Assembly: GCA_025356475.1 (NCBI GenBank) | Contig: JANXSX010000043.1 | Span: forward strand, 88,397 to 152,396 | From: Isosphaeraceae bacterium | Lineage (GTDB): Bacteria > Planctomycetota > Planctomycetia > Isosphaerales > Isosphaeraceae | DNA length: 64,000 bases | Reading direction: 5' to 3' | Part shown: piece by piece, positions 55,705-64,000 of the stretch | Layout of the letters: every line of letters starts with the position of its first letter | Numbering within the stretch: the stretch's first letter is position 1 | Position numbers and translations under genes: made by a program | Notes under the pieces: model-generated | What the model saw: the letters and a program-made list of their open reading frames with translations, nothing else | Databases searched by the model: none | What the model was told of the DNA's origin: nothing

Positions 55705-56760
55705 ATGGCTAGAGGTACTTGGGCGGTGTGGTCACTGCTCGCGGTCGGCTTCAGTTCGGCTCTGATCGCTTCCGAGCCAACCTCCCGACTCTACTCCACT
55801 GCGCCCGTTCCTCGGAGCTACATCGGCTTGCGACCTGAACGGCTGGCCTCCAACGAGGTGCCAGTCCAAGCGACCGCACCGTCGCCCAAGCCCGCACCCG
55901 TTGTGTTGCCACCACCTCTTGTCGAAATCCCCCAGCGCGAGGAAGAGCCCCCAAAAATCGCCAGCGTCCCCGACCGCTCCCCGCGAATGAGTCCCAAGGA
56001 TCTGGCATCACCTCCTGCCGAAGCCACGCCAAGCGAAGCCGCTGCGGCCGAGGTCACTCCAGAGATCGACCCGATTGTCCGAGCTAAGCAGATGATCGCT
56101 GAATGCAAGGCGAAGTTCGCGACCGTTCGAGACTACACGTGTAGCTTTCACAAACGCGAGCGGATCCAGGGTAAGATGACTCCCCAGTACGTGATGTCGA
56201 TGAAGGCTCGGACCCACCCGCATAGCATTTATTTCAAGTTCGTTCGGCCTTACGCAGGACGTGAGGCGATCTACGTATCCGGCAAGAATAGCAATAAGCT
56301 CCTGGCCCATGATGTCGGGATCGGCAAGTTCGTAGCAGGCACCCTCCAGCTCGATGTCAATGGTTCTCGCGCGATGGAGGACAACCGACATCCTGTGAAT
56401 GAGGCTGGGATTGGAGCCTTGATTGACAATGTGGCAACTCACTGGGCAGTCGAGCTTCAACCTGGCGAGAGTGTGCTCACGTTTAGTGAGAACGTGCTGG
56501 TCGGCACGCACTCCTGCACGATGATCGACTCGACTCATCCGTCGAAGGCCCCTGGCTTTCTGTTCCACAAGGTGCGCCTGTTTATTGATCACGAGCACGG
56601 CTTGCCGATCCGCATTGAGGCCTATGACTGGCCCAAGAAGCCGGGCGTTGCTCCGGAACTTGTCGAAGAGTATACCTACATGAATCTCCGGACGAATGTT
56701 GGGCTCCGTGAGGCGGACTTCGACGTGGCGAACGCGCAGTACTCGTTCGGTCGATTCTGA
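55705..56760 (+). CDS. DUF1571 secreted protein
   Basis: ATG 55705 has AGGA about eight bases upstream and starts a signal peptide (WAVWSLLAVGFSSALIA); the longer frame from 55444 is disfavoured. The 351-residue product has a Pro-rich linker (about 50-120) and a DUF1571 domain (about 125-345): CKAKFATVRDYTCSFHKRE, then GREAIYVSGKNSN, then EDNRHPVNEAGIGALI. Its core matches the lipoprotein at 30.6 kb. Function unknown; the fold seems LolA-like. Confidence 0.86.
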   Translation: MARGTWAVWSLLAVGFSSALIASEPTSRLYSTAPVPRSYIGLRPERLASNEVPVQATAPSPKPAPVVLPPPLVEIPQREEEPPKIASVPDRSPRMSPKDLASPPAEATPSEAAAAEVTPEIDPIVRAKQMIAECKAKFATVRDYTCSFHKRERIQGKMTPQYVMSMKARTHPHSIYFKFVRPYAGREAIYVSGKNSNKLLAHDVGIGKFVAGTLQLDVNGSRAMEDNRHPVNEAGIGALIDNVATHWAVELQPGESVLTFSENVLVGTHSCTMIDSTHPSKAPGFLFHKVRLFIDHEHGLPIRIEAYDWPKKPGVAPELVEEYTYMNLRTNVGLREADFDVANAQYSFGRF

Positions 56761-57082
56761 ATCGGTGTCCTCACGATCGCTCTTGTCCGAATCAACCTCA
56801 CGACCGGCGCGATTCCGACCGATACCAAAAGGGCGAAGAGTTCAGCAAACCAACCGACCGAGTCTCGCAGGAAGCGATCTTGGCAGGTTGATAGCTCGGG
56901 GCTAGAATCCCGACTCTCCACCGCCGCAGAATGGGAACTATGCATGGCACGCGTAAACTTTTCCGTCATTGCGTGCCAGAATGGTTACGTCCTCGTCATT
57001 CCAACGATCACCCCGAGGTCTCGATGACCGCGAAATCGCTTGGGTGCATCGATCATCCGTTCCAGGGAAGGAGGGAGGCTCG
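56761..57082. other. intergenic stretch, no gene seen
   Basis: The 322-base stretch between the DUF1571 and acetyltransferase genes contains no repeat or RNA gene that I can recognise. The acetyltransferase frame extends back to 56969 but its ribosome binding site is at 57074. Confidence 0.4.
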
Positions 57083-57619
57083 ATGAGCACGGTCCCGACC
57101 AGTACTAAGGTTCAGGTCCGCGTGCATATCCGCTGGATGATCCGCCGCGATATGCCCGAAGTCCTTGCGATCGAGCATTCCAGCTTCGATACGCCCTGGT
57201 GCGAAGAAGAATTTCTTCGCGTACTTCGCCAGCGAAACTGCATTGGAATGGTCGCCGAGCATGGCGAACGAGTCGTTGGGTTCATGATCTACGAACTCCA
57301 TAAGAACAAGCTCCACGTCCTCGATTTCGCCACCCACCCGGAGTTTCGCCTCCAAGGTGTCGGACGTCAGATGATCGCCAAGCTCGTCGGTAAGCTCTCC
57401 TCGCACCGACGCACTCGGATCATTCTCAACGTCCGCGAGACGAACCTTATGGGACAACTCTTTTACAAGACCCAGGGCTTCCGCGCCACCGATGTCGTTC
57501 GCGACTACTACACCGAACCAGCCGAAGACGGCTACCTCATGCAGTACGTCATCGAAGACGCACTCAATGAGGAAGCTCTCAGTCCAGTCAATCGGATCGC
57601 ACGCCAGTACGAGATCTGA
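57083..57619 (+). CDS. GNAT acetyltransferase, RimI-like
   Basis: ATG 57083 is fixed by a strong GGAAGGAGGGAGG just upstream. The 178-residue product is a GNAT fold: VLAIEHSSFDTPW, then VVGFMIYEL, the acetyl-CoA loop RLQGVGRQMIAKL (about 98-110) and VRETNLMGQLFYKTQGF, as in RimI, which acetylates the N-terminus of ribosomal protein S18. A Rim-like role is plausible; other N-acetyltransferases share these motifs. A terminator follows. Confidence 0.85.
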   Translation: MSTVPTSTKVQVRVHIRWMIRRDMPEVLAIEHSSFDTPWCEEEFLRVLRQRNCIGMVAEHGERVVGFMIYELHKNKLHVLDFATHPEFRLQGVGRQMIAKLVGKLSSHRRTRIILNVRETNLMGQLFYKTQGFRATDVVRDYYTEPAEDGYLMQYVIEDALNEEALSPVNRIARQYEI

Positions 57620-57640
57620 ACAAGTTTTGAGATCCAGATG

Positions 57641-57675
57641 AAAGGCGAACGAGTCACTCGTTCGCCTTTCGTCTT
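57641..57675. terminator. strong terminator after the acetyltransferase
   Basis: A 13-bp perfect stem (57641-57653 with 57657-57669) with a 3-base loop lies 21 bases past the stop and is followed by CGTCTTTT. Reading the other way, the A-rich start of the stem gives a T run for the convergent minus-strand gene. Confidence 0.8.
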
Positions 57676-57737
57676 TTCGAACCGAGCGATTTTACAATCC
57701 TGCCCGTTCGACAACGCGGTCGGGGCAAGTCTTCCGC

Positions 57738-58217
57738 CTAATCCTTCAGCTCAAAATTGAAGACATTGTCGCCACTGGATTTGACATCAGCGGCCAGACC
57801 ACTGGTTAATGGATCAAAATACTTTTTAGGGATCAGCGGATCCCCGTTCCCCTTCGCGTCCTCCTCCATCATCAGACGTTTTTGCTTATCGGAAATGGGC
57901 TTGTCGGGTCCCTTGGAGATGATGGTCACCAGGTATTTCCCAGGTTTGACCCCGTCCCCCGAGGTGAATGAGGATAACGTATAATGCCCTGACGGATCGA
58001 GCTGGCCCATCCCGGCGCGGGCGCTACCGGTCGCGTCCTCGGGCGTGAAGTGAATCTCGCCCACCACGGGTTTCCCTTGGTAAGTGACCGTTCCGCTGAC
58101 AGAACTCGTGCCGTTCGAGTTGCCGCAGCCAAAACCCATCAACACGCTCATTCCCAGTATCAGCGTGCTAAGCGAGAGCCACCGAGTCACCCTACCTATC
58201 GCGAAGCGATTGATCAT
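57738..58217 (-). CDS. small lipoprotein partner of the DUF1559 protein
   Basis: The 159-residue product has a signal peptide ending in GFGC (lipobox Cys31). The body has SVSGTVTYQGKPVVGEIHF, then GHYTLSSFTSGDGVKPGKY, the carboxypeptidase-regulatory-like beta sandwich seen next to DUF1559 genes throughout planctomycetes. It is 27 bases downstream of the DUF1559 gene, so an operon. Function unknown, surface-anchored. Confidence 0.85.
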   Translation of the reverse strand: MINRFAIGRVTRWLSLSTLILGMSVLMGFGCGNSNGTSSVSGTVTYQGKPVVGEIHFTPEDATGSARAGMGQLDPSGHYTLSSFTSGDGVKPGKYLVTIISKGPDKPISDKQKRLMMEEDAKGNGDPLIPKKYFDPLTSGLAADVKSSGDNVFNFELKD

Positions 58218-58244
58218 CGATCAGACTTCCTCAGAACAGGTTCG

Positions 58245-59321
58245 TCAATAAGAATCGGAGGAGACGACTTCGCCGCCAGCGCGACTGCCGAGCGCATTCA
58301 ACGTGCGTTGATTCATGGTTTCTTTGAGGAATTTCGCCGACCCATCGGCCATCGCGACATTCGTTCCACCGGCGTGATAACTCGTGAAGCCACGACCTGA
58401 CCAGCCATTCGGGGGGCAGCCCGTGCCTGCGGGAATTCGTTTGAGCATCCAGTTGATTGGGTAACCGGTACCGTTGGTCGTACCCGTGTTCGTGTACCAG
58501 ACCATGCTATTGGTGCGAACAATCGGGCTGGTGTGCCCGAGCATAATCGTGTTGCTCAAACCGTCCGTGATCCCGGCGAACGTCACCGCTGCTGAGACGC
58601 TTCGGTAATCAAATAAGCCGCGATGGTTTGTGCCGGAACCGTAAGTATCGGTGGGGTTCGGGCAATCCGCAGTCGCCGTAGGGGGAGTAGTCGTGCCCGT
58701 GGATTGACCAGTCGTATTACACCCTCCGCAGCCCCACCGGAGACCCGCACCAGTGCCTGTGTAAGGATCGGCGGCGCTCGTGCCGAAGCCATCACCATAG
58801 GATCCGGCGTAGTGTGAGACAGAACCTCGATATTGATTTGCACCCGGCGCGCAACGATAGGGAGTCCCGTCCGGGGGCCCCTGCCCTGTCGGTGTCGACC
58901 GATCCGTGTAGAACACGGGGTTGGGATCGCTCGGGCAAAGGAATGCACTTATGGTTACGCCACGGACCGTGAATGCACCGGTCGACTCGAGATAATCGCT
59001 AAAGTTGATCGCGTTGTAGAGGGGAGTCTGCTCAAGCTGGGGAAGGATCATCGGCATCCAACCCCAACCCTTATGGTTGGCCGAGGGCGTAGCGGGGTTG
59101 CCTGCATTAAACCCGCCTGCATACGGGAGGGCTCCAAACGCATCGACATAGTTGTGTAATGCCAATGCGACCTGCTTCATGTTATTGATGCATTGGGCAC
59201 GCCGGGCGGCCTCGCGTGCCGCTTGGACCGCTGGAAGAAGAAGTGCAATCAAGACAGCGATGATCGCGATGACCACCAACAGTTCGATGAGCGTGAAACC
59301 CCCGCGACGGCGAGTTGACAT
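58245..59321 (-). CDS. DUF1559 prepilin-like protein
   Basis: ATG 59321 begins the type IV prepilin signature [20 protein letters not shown] directly (cleavage before Phe9), with a hydrophobic helix. The 358-residue product continues with [14 protein letters not shown] and [12 protein letters not shown], then a beta-rich domain ending [11 protein letters not shown], the DUF1559 pattern, expanded in planctomycetes. It is probably processed like a pseudopilin and displayed at the envelope. The partner lipoprotein follows 27 bases later. Confidence 0.92.
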   Translation of the reverse strand: MSTRRRGGFTLIELLVVIAIIAVLIALLLPAVQAAREAARRAQCINNMKQVALALHNYVDAFGALPYAGGFNAGNPATPSANHKGWGWMPMILPQLEQTPLYNAINFSDYLESTGAFTVRGVTISAFLCPSDPNPVFYTDRSTPTGQGPPDGTPYRCAPGANQYRGSVSHYAGSYGDGFGTSAADPYTGTGAGLRWGCGGCNTTGQSTGTTTPPTATADCPNPTDTYGSGTNHRGLFDYRSVSAAVTFAGITDGLSNTIMLGHTSPIVRTNSMVWYTNTGTTNGTGYPINWMLKRIPAGTGCPPNGWSGRGFTSYHAGGTNVAMADGSAKFLKETMNQRTLNALGSRAGGEVVSSDSY

Positions 59322-59710
59322 GACGATACCTCGTAAATGAAGTCCGTGAATACGGGACAAACCAACGTCGAATGACGAGAGGGAGAGGCTTCACTAGCAT
59401 GTGAGGGAATTGTATGCGTGTCAAGCAAAGCTTCACACAATTTTCATAATTACTCGGGTTCGCCTGCGCGATCGTTCTAAAATTCAACAATTGCCATCGA
59501 CTCTCATACACAACTTCATACATAATGCCATGAAAGTTTGTTACTTTCAAACGTTACGCAACCCTGAAAGACCTGCGCCTTGATGCAATACGAAGCTAGT
59601 TTCGCGACCTTGTTCCGTCGAAATGGTCCCATCACCTCATGCTTTGAAATTCACGACGGACGCGACTCGGCACCTCTCATTATTTGGGGCAACGCACTTG
59701 TCGTATCTTC

Positions 59711-59757
59711 TCCCCGGACGAATCCGAACGCGTGCACTAACTGCCGAGCGCTAGGAA
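59711..59757 (-). repeat. solo end of the inverted-repeat element (copy C)
   Basis: The complement of 59711-59757 reads TAGCGCTCGGCAGTTAGTGC with the following cggattcgtccgg-like bases, the same as the left end of copies A and B. No partner end is visible within several hundred bases. It is a truncated copy. The rest of the 59322-59963 gap shows no gene that I can support. Confidence 0.65.
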
Positions 59758-59851
59758 ATGTTCAAGACTAGACCTATACTTAAAAACTTCAACAAATCTC
59801 GTAGTTGGGTTGCCCCAAGGCGGGTTCCCAACGTCCAAATTCAATGAAAAT

Positions 59852-59886
59852 CCCGATCGAGCGAGTTGTCATGTCGCACGATCGGG
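59852..59886 (-). terminator. terminator of the LEPR-XLL hydrolase gene
   Basis: An 8-bp perfect stem (59852-59859 with 59879-59886, CCCGATCG/CGATCGGG) lies 78 bases past the minus-strand stop at 59964. It is followed on the minus strand by ATTTTCATTG. Confidence 0.55.
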
Positions 59887-59963
59887 CGGTTTATGAGCCA
59901 GGAAGATCCGACAAAGCCCCAACTGTCACGCGTCGCTTTTTTGCAACGGCGGGTTCTTGCAGC

Positions 59964-61505
59964 TCATTTTCGCATGACCGGAGCAGAAACCAGAATCGGA
60001 GCCGGGGTGTAGGCCGAACTGTAGGAGGTCATCAGGGGGTTGGAGACGACAGCTTTGGCCACCATTGGCAATGACAAGCCGACTGGCCCCTTTACAGAGG
60101 CAGAAAAAGCGGTCGCTGAGCCAAGACTTTTGCTTGAGGTCAGGGACCATTTTCCATCACTACCGGCAATCGCGATACCGACAGTCGATGCCGTAGAGCT
60201 ACCACTGCCAAAGAAGAAGAACAATGTCTTCGTGATAGCCCGAACGGTCACCTCAGAGCCGGCGGGTGCCATGCCTGAAATTGACACATTGGGACCGGCC
60301 TGCACAATCGAGGTTCGATCGATAGAGACTGTTCTCGCGGCAACTTGAGGGGCACCGTCTTTCAGTGATGGGACGACGTGGTCCTGATACCAATCAAACA
60401 CCCCGTACGTGCCGGCATGGCTCACGCCGTCGTGCGTGATGTCATAATAGTTGGCATTTCCCTGAATTGGCACCTGGCCCCAAAGGTTGTAGATACCACC
60501 ATTCGACGTATGAGTGTGATTTGCGGCTGTGTGTTGATAAAACACTTCCGCCGAATCCACATTCGACGGGACGGCGACCAATGGGTCGTTGGCGCGAGCC
60601 TGATACTTGGTGATCTGAGATTTCGCAATACTGCCCAAGAACCCCGATGACACGCTCATTTGAGGGCCGTCGAAGTGGTTCGAGGCAGCGTGTGGGTCGA
60701 GCATCGTCTCCTTGATGTACCCATTCGCGATATTCGTCGGCGAGGAGGCTGCCAGCGACTTAAGAACCTGGCTGTTGACGACTGCACCCTCACTATGGCC
60801 AATGAAGTGGAGGTCGACCGGGGCATCTTGAGGCAAAGATGCAGCGGCAGCCGTCACCTTCGTCAGCAGAAAGGGAGCAACCCCTTTCGCAGCTCCGGGG
60901 CTGCTACTGGATTTTACCCAGTTGAATGGAATGACCACATCGTAGCCGTCCGCCTTCAGCGACTTGGCCATGCGGTTCTCCCAAGGAGGACCCTTATCGC
61001 CCCAGTTGGCCGGCTGGACCCCACCATGACTGATCACCCCAACGGAATAAATCCGGTACGAAGCCGTATCATTGACGTAGTTCGTCTCGGGGGAGCTATG
61101 GTCGGAGTTCGCCGAAACGACGACAAAGGGGTGCGAAGGGTTCAAGCCCAACCCGTCCACAGTTGTCAGTGCAATCGCATGCGAACCTTGGGTGTACGCG
61201 GATCCGCCCGTGAGGTCGCGGGTCACTGATCCAGTCGGATTAATCGTGGTTGTAGCGATCAATTCACCGGACGTATTGAGCTGTGCTTCCGTCGATCGGT
61301 AAACCTGAACTGTGATCGGCTCTGCTATCGGAGCGTTGCTCACCTGGTAGTGAACCACCACCGTGTGGGCATCCTGCTGAGTCGCGCTAAGGATTGCCAA
61401 GTCTGGGACCGCCGACACGCCCGTCAAGAGTGCGCGACCTTCGAGGTTCTCGACGCTCACACGCGGTGAGCAGAGGCTTCGCTTCGCCTTCCTTGGCTTC
61501 CACAT
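59964..61505 (-). CDS. LEPR-XLL-type secreted lipase-like alpha/beta hydrolase
   Basis: The 513-residue product has no classic signal peptide but starts with a basic segment and VENLEGRALLT (about 18-28), the LEPR-XLL motif of exported planctomycete proteins. A beta domain (about 30-150) precedes an alpha/beta hydrolase (about 150-400) with GHSEGAV (nucleophile Ser about 244), DPHAASNHFDG and HAGTYGVF. A final Ser/Thr-rich beta domain (about 400-513) follows. The hydrolase resembles secreted lipases. Substrate unknown. Confidence 0.83.
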   Translation of the reverse strand: MWKPRKAKRSLCSPRVSVENLEGRALLTGVSAVPDLAILSATQQDAHTVVVHYQVSNAPIAEPITVQVYRSTEAQLNTSGELIATTTINPTGSVTRDLTGGSAYTQGSHAIALTTVDGLGLNPSHPFVVVSANSDHSSPETNYVNDTASYRIYSVGVISHGGVQPANWGDKGPPWENRMAKSLKADGYDVVIPFNWVKSSSSPGAAKGVAPFLLTKVTAAAASLPQDAPVDLHFIGHSEGAVVNSQVLKSLAASSPTNIANGYIKETMLDPHAASNHFDGPQMSVSSGFLGSIAKSQITKYQARANDPLVAVPSNVDSAEVFYQHTAANHTHTSNGGIYNLWGQVPIQGNANYYDITHDGVSHAGTYGVFDWYQDHVVPSLKDGAPQVAARTVSIDRTSIVQAGPNVSISGMAPAGSEVTVRAITKTLFFFFGSGSSTASTVGIAIAGSDGKWSLTSSKSLGSATAFSASVKGPVGLSLPMVAKAVVSNPLMTSYSSAYTPAPILVSAPVMRK

Positions 61506-62102
61506 CCATTACCACCTTCACATAGAGACCTGAGAGGAAGGTGACCCACATCCTTGAGGGTCAACCACCCGCCACACCTCAAAGAGGTTACCGTGTGGTG
61601 CATGTGAGGCGGAACAAATCACTCGATCATTTACGACATATTGAGGTTAGCAACAAGCCCACATTCAACAAGTATGTTATCTCGCCCTCGGGCCTCAGAA
61701 TGGAACTCCCCGAGATATGCCCACCGCCCGCGCTGTACCAATTCCGTCAGGAACTTCCCAATTCATTCAGGACAAGGCATCCTGGACGTTTCCGACAGAA
61801 CTGAACGTTTGCCCACATCAGTCAGGGCAGCTTAATAAAAAATCGGCGGTTCCCACGTTCTAACGCTAATTGTGGCAAAGCGTTACATGCGAGTCTCCGC
61901 AAGCCGTCCATCTGTCCCAAGCACCCACTCGGGACTTTTGTCGGAAACATCTATTATGGATGATACTTAAGCATATAAAACATCCAAGTACGAGTCAAGA
62001 ACAATATCGCCACAACTTGTGACAATCAATGAGTTTACGATGAAATATCAGGAAATCGAACCGGCTGATCTACTCTTGCGGGCTCCCTCTCCTCATGCAC
62101 AC
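61506..62102. other. 597-base gap, AT-richer
   Basis: No supported gene, repeat or RNA gene is seen. The promoter of the LEPR-XLL gene must lie here. Base composition is lower in GC than in the first 57 kb. Confidence 0.4.
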
Positions 62103-62540
62103 TCACGCCCAGCGTGACCGTAGCGCTTTGAGGCAACCACTGAGACTCGGAGACGATTGAGCCGCAACCTCGGGACGCCAGCCGTTCGTCTCATCTTGAA
62201 CAAATTCAATAACCAATGAGGTGTAGATATTTCCCACTGACCGACCGCTCTTGGGACTGGGGACCATTCCTTCTCGAATCCTCCGTGAACGTGAACCCCT
62301 TGCCAGATTGACAAGTGCTTCTTTCGGGTTCCCAATCGATTCTGGATCTCGTGGCACCGTAGTCCGAGCAACTTTGAGGTAGGTTGCAATTCTCTCGCTA
62401 TCGGCAAGGATCCATGACTCGAGTTCACGGACAGCAACGCGCAGGCACATCTGGGGGCTCGGATCGGGCAACCAGTTGCGACAGAGCGCAACCGGGCACG
62501 GTTCCATGTCTAGATCTGCAAGGACAAACCAAGAGAAATT
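62103..62540 (-). pseudogene. DUF4276 remnant, 5' end lost at a repeat element
   Basis: The minus-strand frame reads WFVLADLDMEPCPVAL, then RVAVRELESWILADSERI, then NPKEALVNLARGSRSRRIRE and YTSLVIEFVQ, ending WRPEVAAQSSPSLSGCLK. This is the C-terminal part of DUF4276 proteins (often next to ATPases of OLD/RecF type in defence-like pairs) as I remember them. The frame is in phase up to 62540, where the inverted-repeat element begins; no N-terminal half is visible beyond it. The partner ATPase gene is missing. A shortened protein from ATG 62507 is possible but unlikely to work. Confidence 0.7.
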
Positions 62541-62693
62541 CCCTAGCGCTCGCCAGTTGGTGCGCGCGTTCGGATTCGTCCAGAGTTGCTCAAGGCCTCC
62601 AGGACACCCCGAACTACGAGTTCAGGCCATAGATTGCTTTTCCAATCAGCGATCTTTACCCAAATTCGCGCACCAACTGCCGAGCGCTTAGGA
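62541..62693. repeat. MITE-like inverted-repeat element, copy B
   Basis: The left end (62541-62566) and right end (62667-62692) are inverted copies with a few differences (TAGCGCTCGCCAGTTGGTGC and its partner). The interior matches copy A in almost every 10-base block, for example gttcggattcgtcc and gttgctcaaggcc. No transposase is encoded. It abuts a truncated DUF4276 frame on its left. Confidence 0.78.
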
Positions 62694-62711
62694 AAACTTG
62701 CGAAAGTGAGT

Positions 62712-62740
62712 TTGCACTCTACTGGACAAGGGATTACAAT
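62712..62740 (+). promoter_or_regulatory. possible promoter of the orphan membrane gene
   Basis: TTGCAC (62712-62717) and TACAAT (62735-62740) are 17 bases apart, just outside the right end of copy B. The -10 is near consensus; the -35 is weak. The start would be near 62747, 35 bases before ATG 62782. Confidence 0.4.
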
Positions 62741-62781
62741 GAACGTTTGATCTTTGGAATTCTCAATTAGAGGCCAATTCA

Positions 62782-63432
62782 ATGTCCGAAACTGAAGTAA
62801 AACAGCCAGAACCAGTCTCATGCCTTGGTTGCATAGGGCCGATCGTCTTATGTCTTTGCGGTATTGGTGTAGTAGCATTCTTCCTATATTCTTCACAAAA
62901 GAACAATCAATTCGTTCCGCCCGTTCCGTTAAATACTCTTCCATTTCCCATCGCACCGGCTCCTGCGCCCGTCATTCCTGATCTTCCGGAGATTATCAGT
63001 GAGCTTCGGAGAGGAAAATCGGCGGCTGAATCACGAGCGGCGGCGACAAGCAATCTATCGAAAAAGAGATTTCCAACGAAAAGAGAACAGGCCGCGTTTA
63101 ACGAAGGGCGTAGACGGTATAACTCGGCCAAGGAAGAAACCGATGGCTGTATTACTTACATACAGACTTCAATATCCAGACGCCTCACTCTGGAAGATGC
63201 ACCCAAAATCGACGGGAGAGTGAGGGCTAGTAGAGCGAAGATCAATAACTTGCTAGGTTGGACCAATGTGTACGAAACATCTTTCAAGGACTACATACCT
63301 GACATTTCAATTGTACAATCAATTGTCGATTGGTTAGCTAACAACGGCCAACAAAACGAGCAGGCAATAGATAGAATCGTAAATGCTCTCGAAGGCTGTC
63401 GGATGCTTGATTGGGAGAAACTGCCTCGGTAA
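62782..63432 (+). CDS. single-pass membrane protein, unrecognised
   Basis: The 216-residue product has one membrane segment (about 14-36, LGCIGPIVLCLCGIGVVAFF), a Pro-rich linker (about 44-66) and a charged helical region. I recognise no family. Its base composition is more AT-rich than the main part of the window, which suggests a recent arrival. It ends two bases before the stop of the convergent minus-strand gene. Confidence 0.65.
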   Translation: MSETEVKQPEPVSCLGCIGPIVLCLCGIGVVAFFLYSSQKNNQFVPPVPLNTLPFPIAPAPAPVIPDLPEIISELRRGKSAAESRAAATSNLSKKRFPTKREQAAFNEGRRRYNSAKEETDGCITYIQTSISRRLTLEDAPKIDGRVRASRAKINNLLGWTNVYETSFKDYIPDISIVQSIVDWLANNGQQNEQAIDRIVNALEGCRMLDWEKLPR

Positions 63433-63433
63433 C

Positions 63434-63805
63434 TCAAGGCCGATCGACGATGGACGTTATCACATTGAAATTCCCCGACTCCGCCGTCACATAACTTCCA
63501 TCGGCAAACTTAATCCTGATTTCATAGTATTGATCATCTCCAACGTGTCCGCTTGTGTTCGATCCAAGGTAAATCCGAATCTTGCCATTCACTGCGTCCG
63601 TCCAAGCAATCTGGCTTGAACTGGCGGTTGTAAGGCTGATATATGGCGAGCTGGCTTGGTTGGCGGAAACGTAGAAATATATTGTAGTAGTATCTGTTTG
63701 AGGGATGTATGCTCCTCTTTTCGCAACGACGGACCAGTTCCTGCCATACTTCAGAGTACGGTCGATATAGGCGTCTTCGTTTTCGTAGACAGTAATATCA
63801 GGCAT
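63434..63805 (-). CDS. small beta-rich protein, unrecognised
   Basis: The 123-residue product is rich in Ser, Thr, Tyr and Asn with alternating hydrophobic residues (TTTIYFYVSANQASSPYI, then GKIRIYLGSNTSG), a beta-sandwich type. It faintly recalls phage baseplate or fibre modules. The ATG at 63805 lies five bases past the stop of the next gene to the right, so they are one operon. AT-rich. Confidence 0.6.
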   Translation of the reverse strand: MPDITVYENEDAYIDRTLKYGRNWSVVAKRGAYIPQTDTTTIYFYVSANQASSPYISLTTASSSQIAWTDAVNGKIRIYLGSNTSGHVGDDQYYEIRIKFADGSYVTAESGNFNVITSIVDRP

Positions 63806-63809
63806 AAGA

Positions 63810-64000
63810 TTAGTATATCTTACAGTGTGATTGCTTTGCTAGACCGAATGTTATTCGTAACCGTTCAGTCCCCATCTCGGCAACAAGGTTGCTCAAAACG
63901 GCCTGATTATCGATCAGCACCTTGCAATTCCTCGCCACCTCAGTATCGTCTGCATGGATGAGCGAGTCACCCGCGATGCCCATGGCTTTCTGTCCTGAGT
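63810..64000 (-). CDS. C-terminal part of an unknown protein (5' end outside window)
   Basis: The minus-strand frame is open from the window edge to TAA at 63810 (about 62 codons), reading GIAGDSLIHADDTEV, then VLIDNQAVLSNLVAEMG, ending HCKIY. The stop is followed at once by the start of the small beta-rich gene, which supports it as a real gene. Family unknown. Confidence 0.5.
   Translation of the reverse strand, partial: SGQKAMGIAGDSLIHADDTEVARNCKVLIDNQAVLSNLVAEMGTERLRITFGLAKQSHCKIY

Noticed and set aside
1..64000. CRISPR array, tRNA, rRNA or integrase
   Set aside because: No spaced direct repeats, cloverleaf-like sequence or recombinase motif was seen on either strand.

Overview
The window looks like chromosomal DNA of a planctomycete, most likely of the Isosphaera/Singulisphaera type. 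This rests on families largely confined to that phylum: a DUF1559 prepilin-like protein with its small partner lipoprotein, two DUF1571 proteins, a TIGR03009 protein, a TIGR03118 protein with a PEP-CTERM tail, an LEPR-XLL-type secreted hydrolase, a membrane-tethered ECF sigma factor, a DUF6868 protein and a FloA/NfeD cluster. No rRNA, tRNA, CRISPR array, integrase or full insertion sequence was seen. Assignments come from reading motifs, not from searches.

Layout. 1-10.4 kb (all minus): a cut TPR membrane protein, a thioredoxin-like protein with two YHS domains, then a membrane-microdomain cluster (long NfeD protease, short NfeD, FloA and an unknown anchored protein), then a TIGR03009 protein. 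10.8-17.9 kb (plus): MEMO1-like protein, alpha/beta hydrolase and cobalamin enzyme CbiET in a tight run, then a PIG-L deacetylase, a PP2C phosphatase with a Ser/Thr kinase, and a small possible RHH protein. 17.9-27.6 kb (plus): an Lhr-type helicase, an LpxH-like phosphoesterase, class II fumarase, an anchored unknown protein and a secreted HExxH protein. 27.7-36.2 kb (minus): a small conserved protein, a hydrolase with an enolase-superfamily enzyme and a receiver protein, a DUF1571 lipoprotein, a GH3-like protein, a pair of unknown genes of which one seems frameshifted, and a membrane hydrolase.

36.3-40.9 kb (minus) is the most striking block: two beta-ketoacyl synthases, one of which has lost its catalytic Cys and one His in the manner of a chain-length factor, plus two hotdog dehydratases and an enlarged acyl carrier protein. 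No ketoreductase is encoded there. 41.2-47.2 kb holds a beta-propeller lipoprotein, DUF6868, M28 and M20 peptidases, a small secreted protein and EF-P with an unusual loop tip. 47.6-48.6 kb is an HTH-ATPase-STAS-like regulator behind a strong promoter that overlaps a palindrome. 49-57.6 kb carries a methyltransferase, serine acetyltransferase, TIGR03118 protein, ECF sigma factor, an MBL-fold hydrolase with a phosphoesterase, DUF1571 and a GNAT acetyltransferase. 57.7-61.5 kb holds the DUF1559 pair and the LEPR-XLL hydrolase.

From about 59.3 kb to the right edge the DNA is gene-poor and more AT-rich. It holds repeat copies, a DUF4276 remnant and orphan genes. A roughly 155-bp inverted-repeat element (MITE-like) occurs in two full copies (53.4 and 62.5 kb), one solo end (59.7 kb) and one decayed copy (3.9-4.3 kb). 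A different 152-bp element of nested hairpins lies at 48.7 kb.
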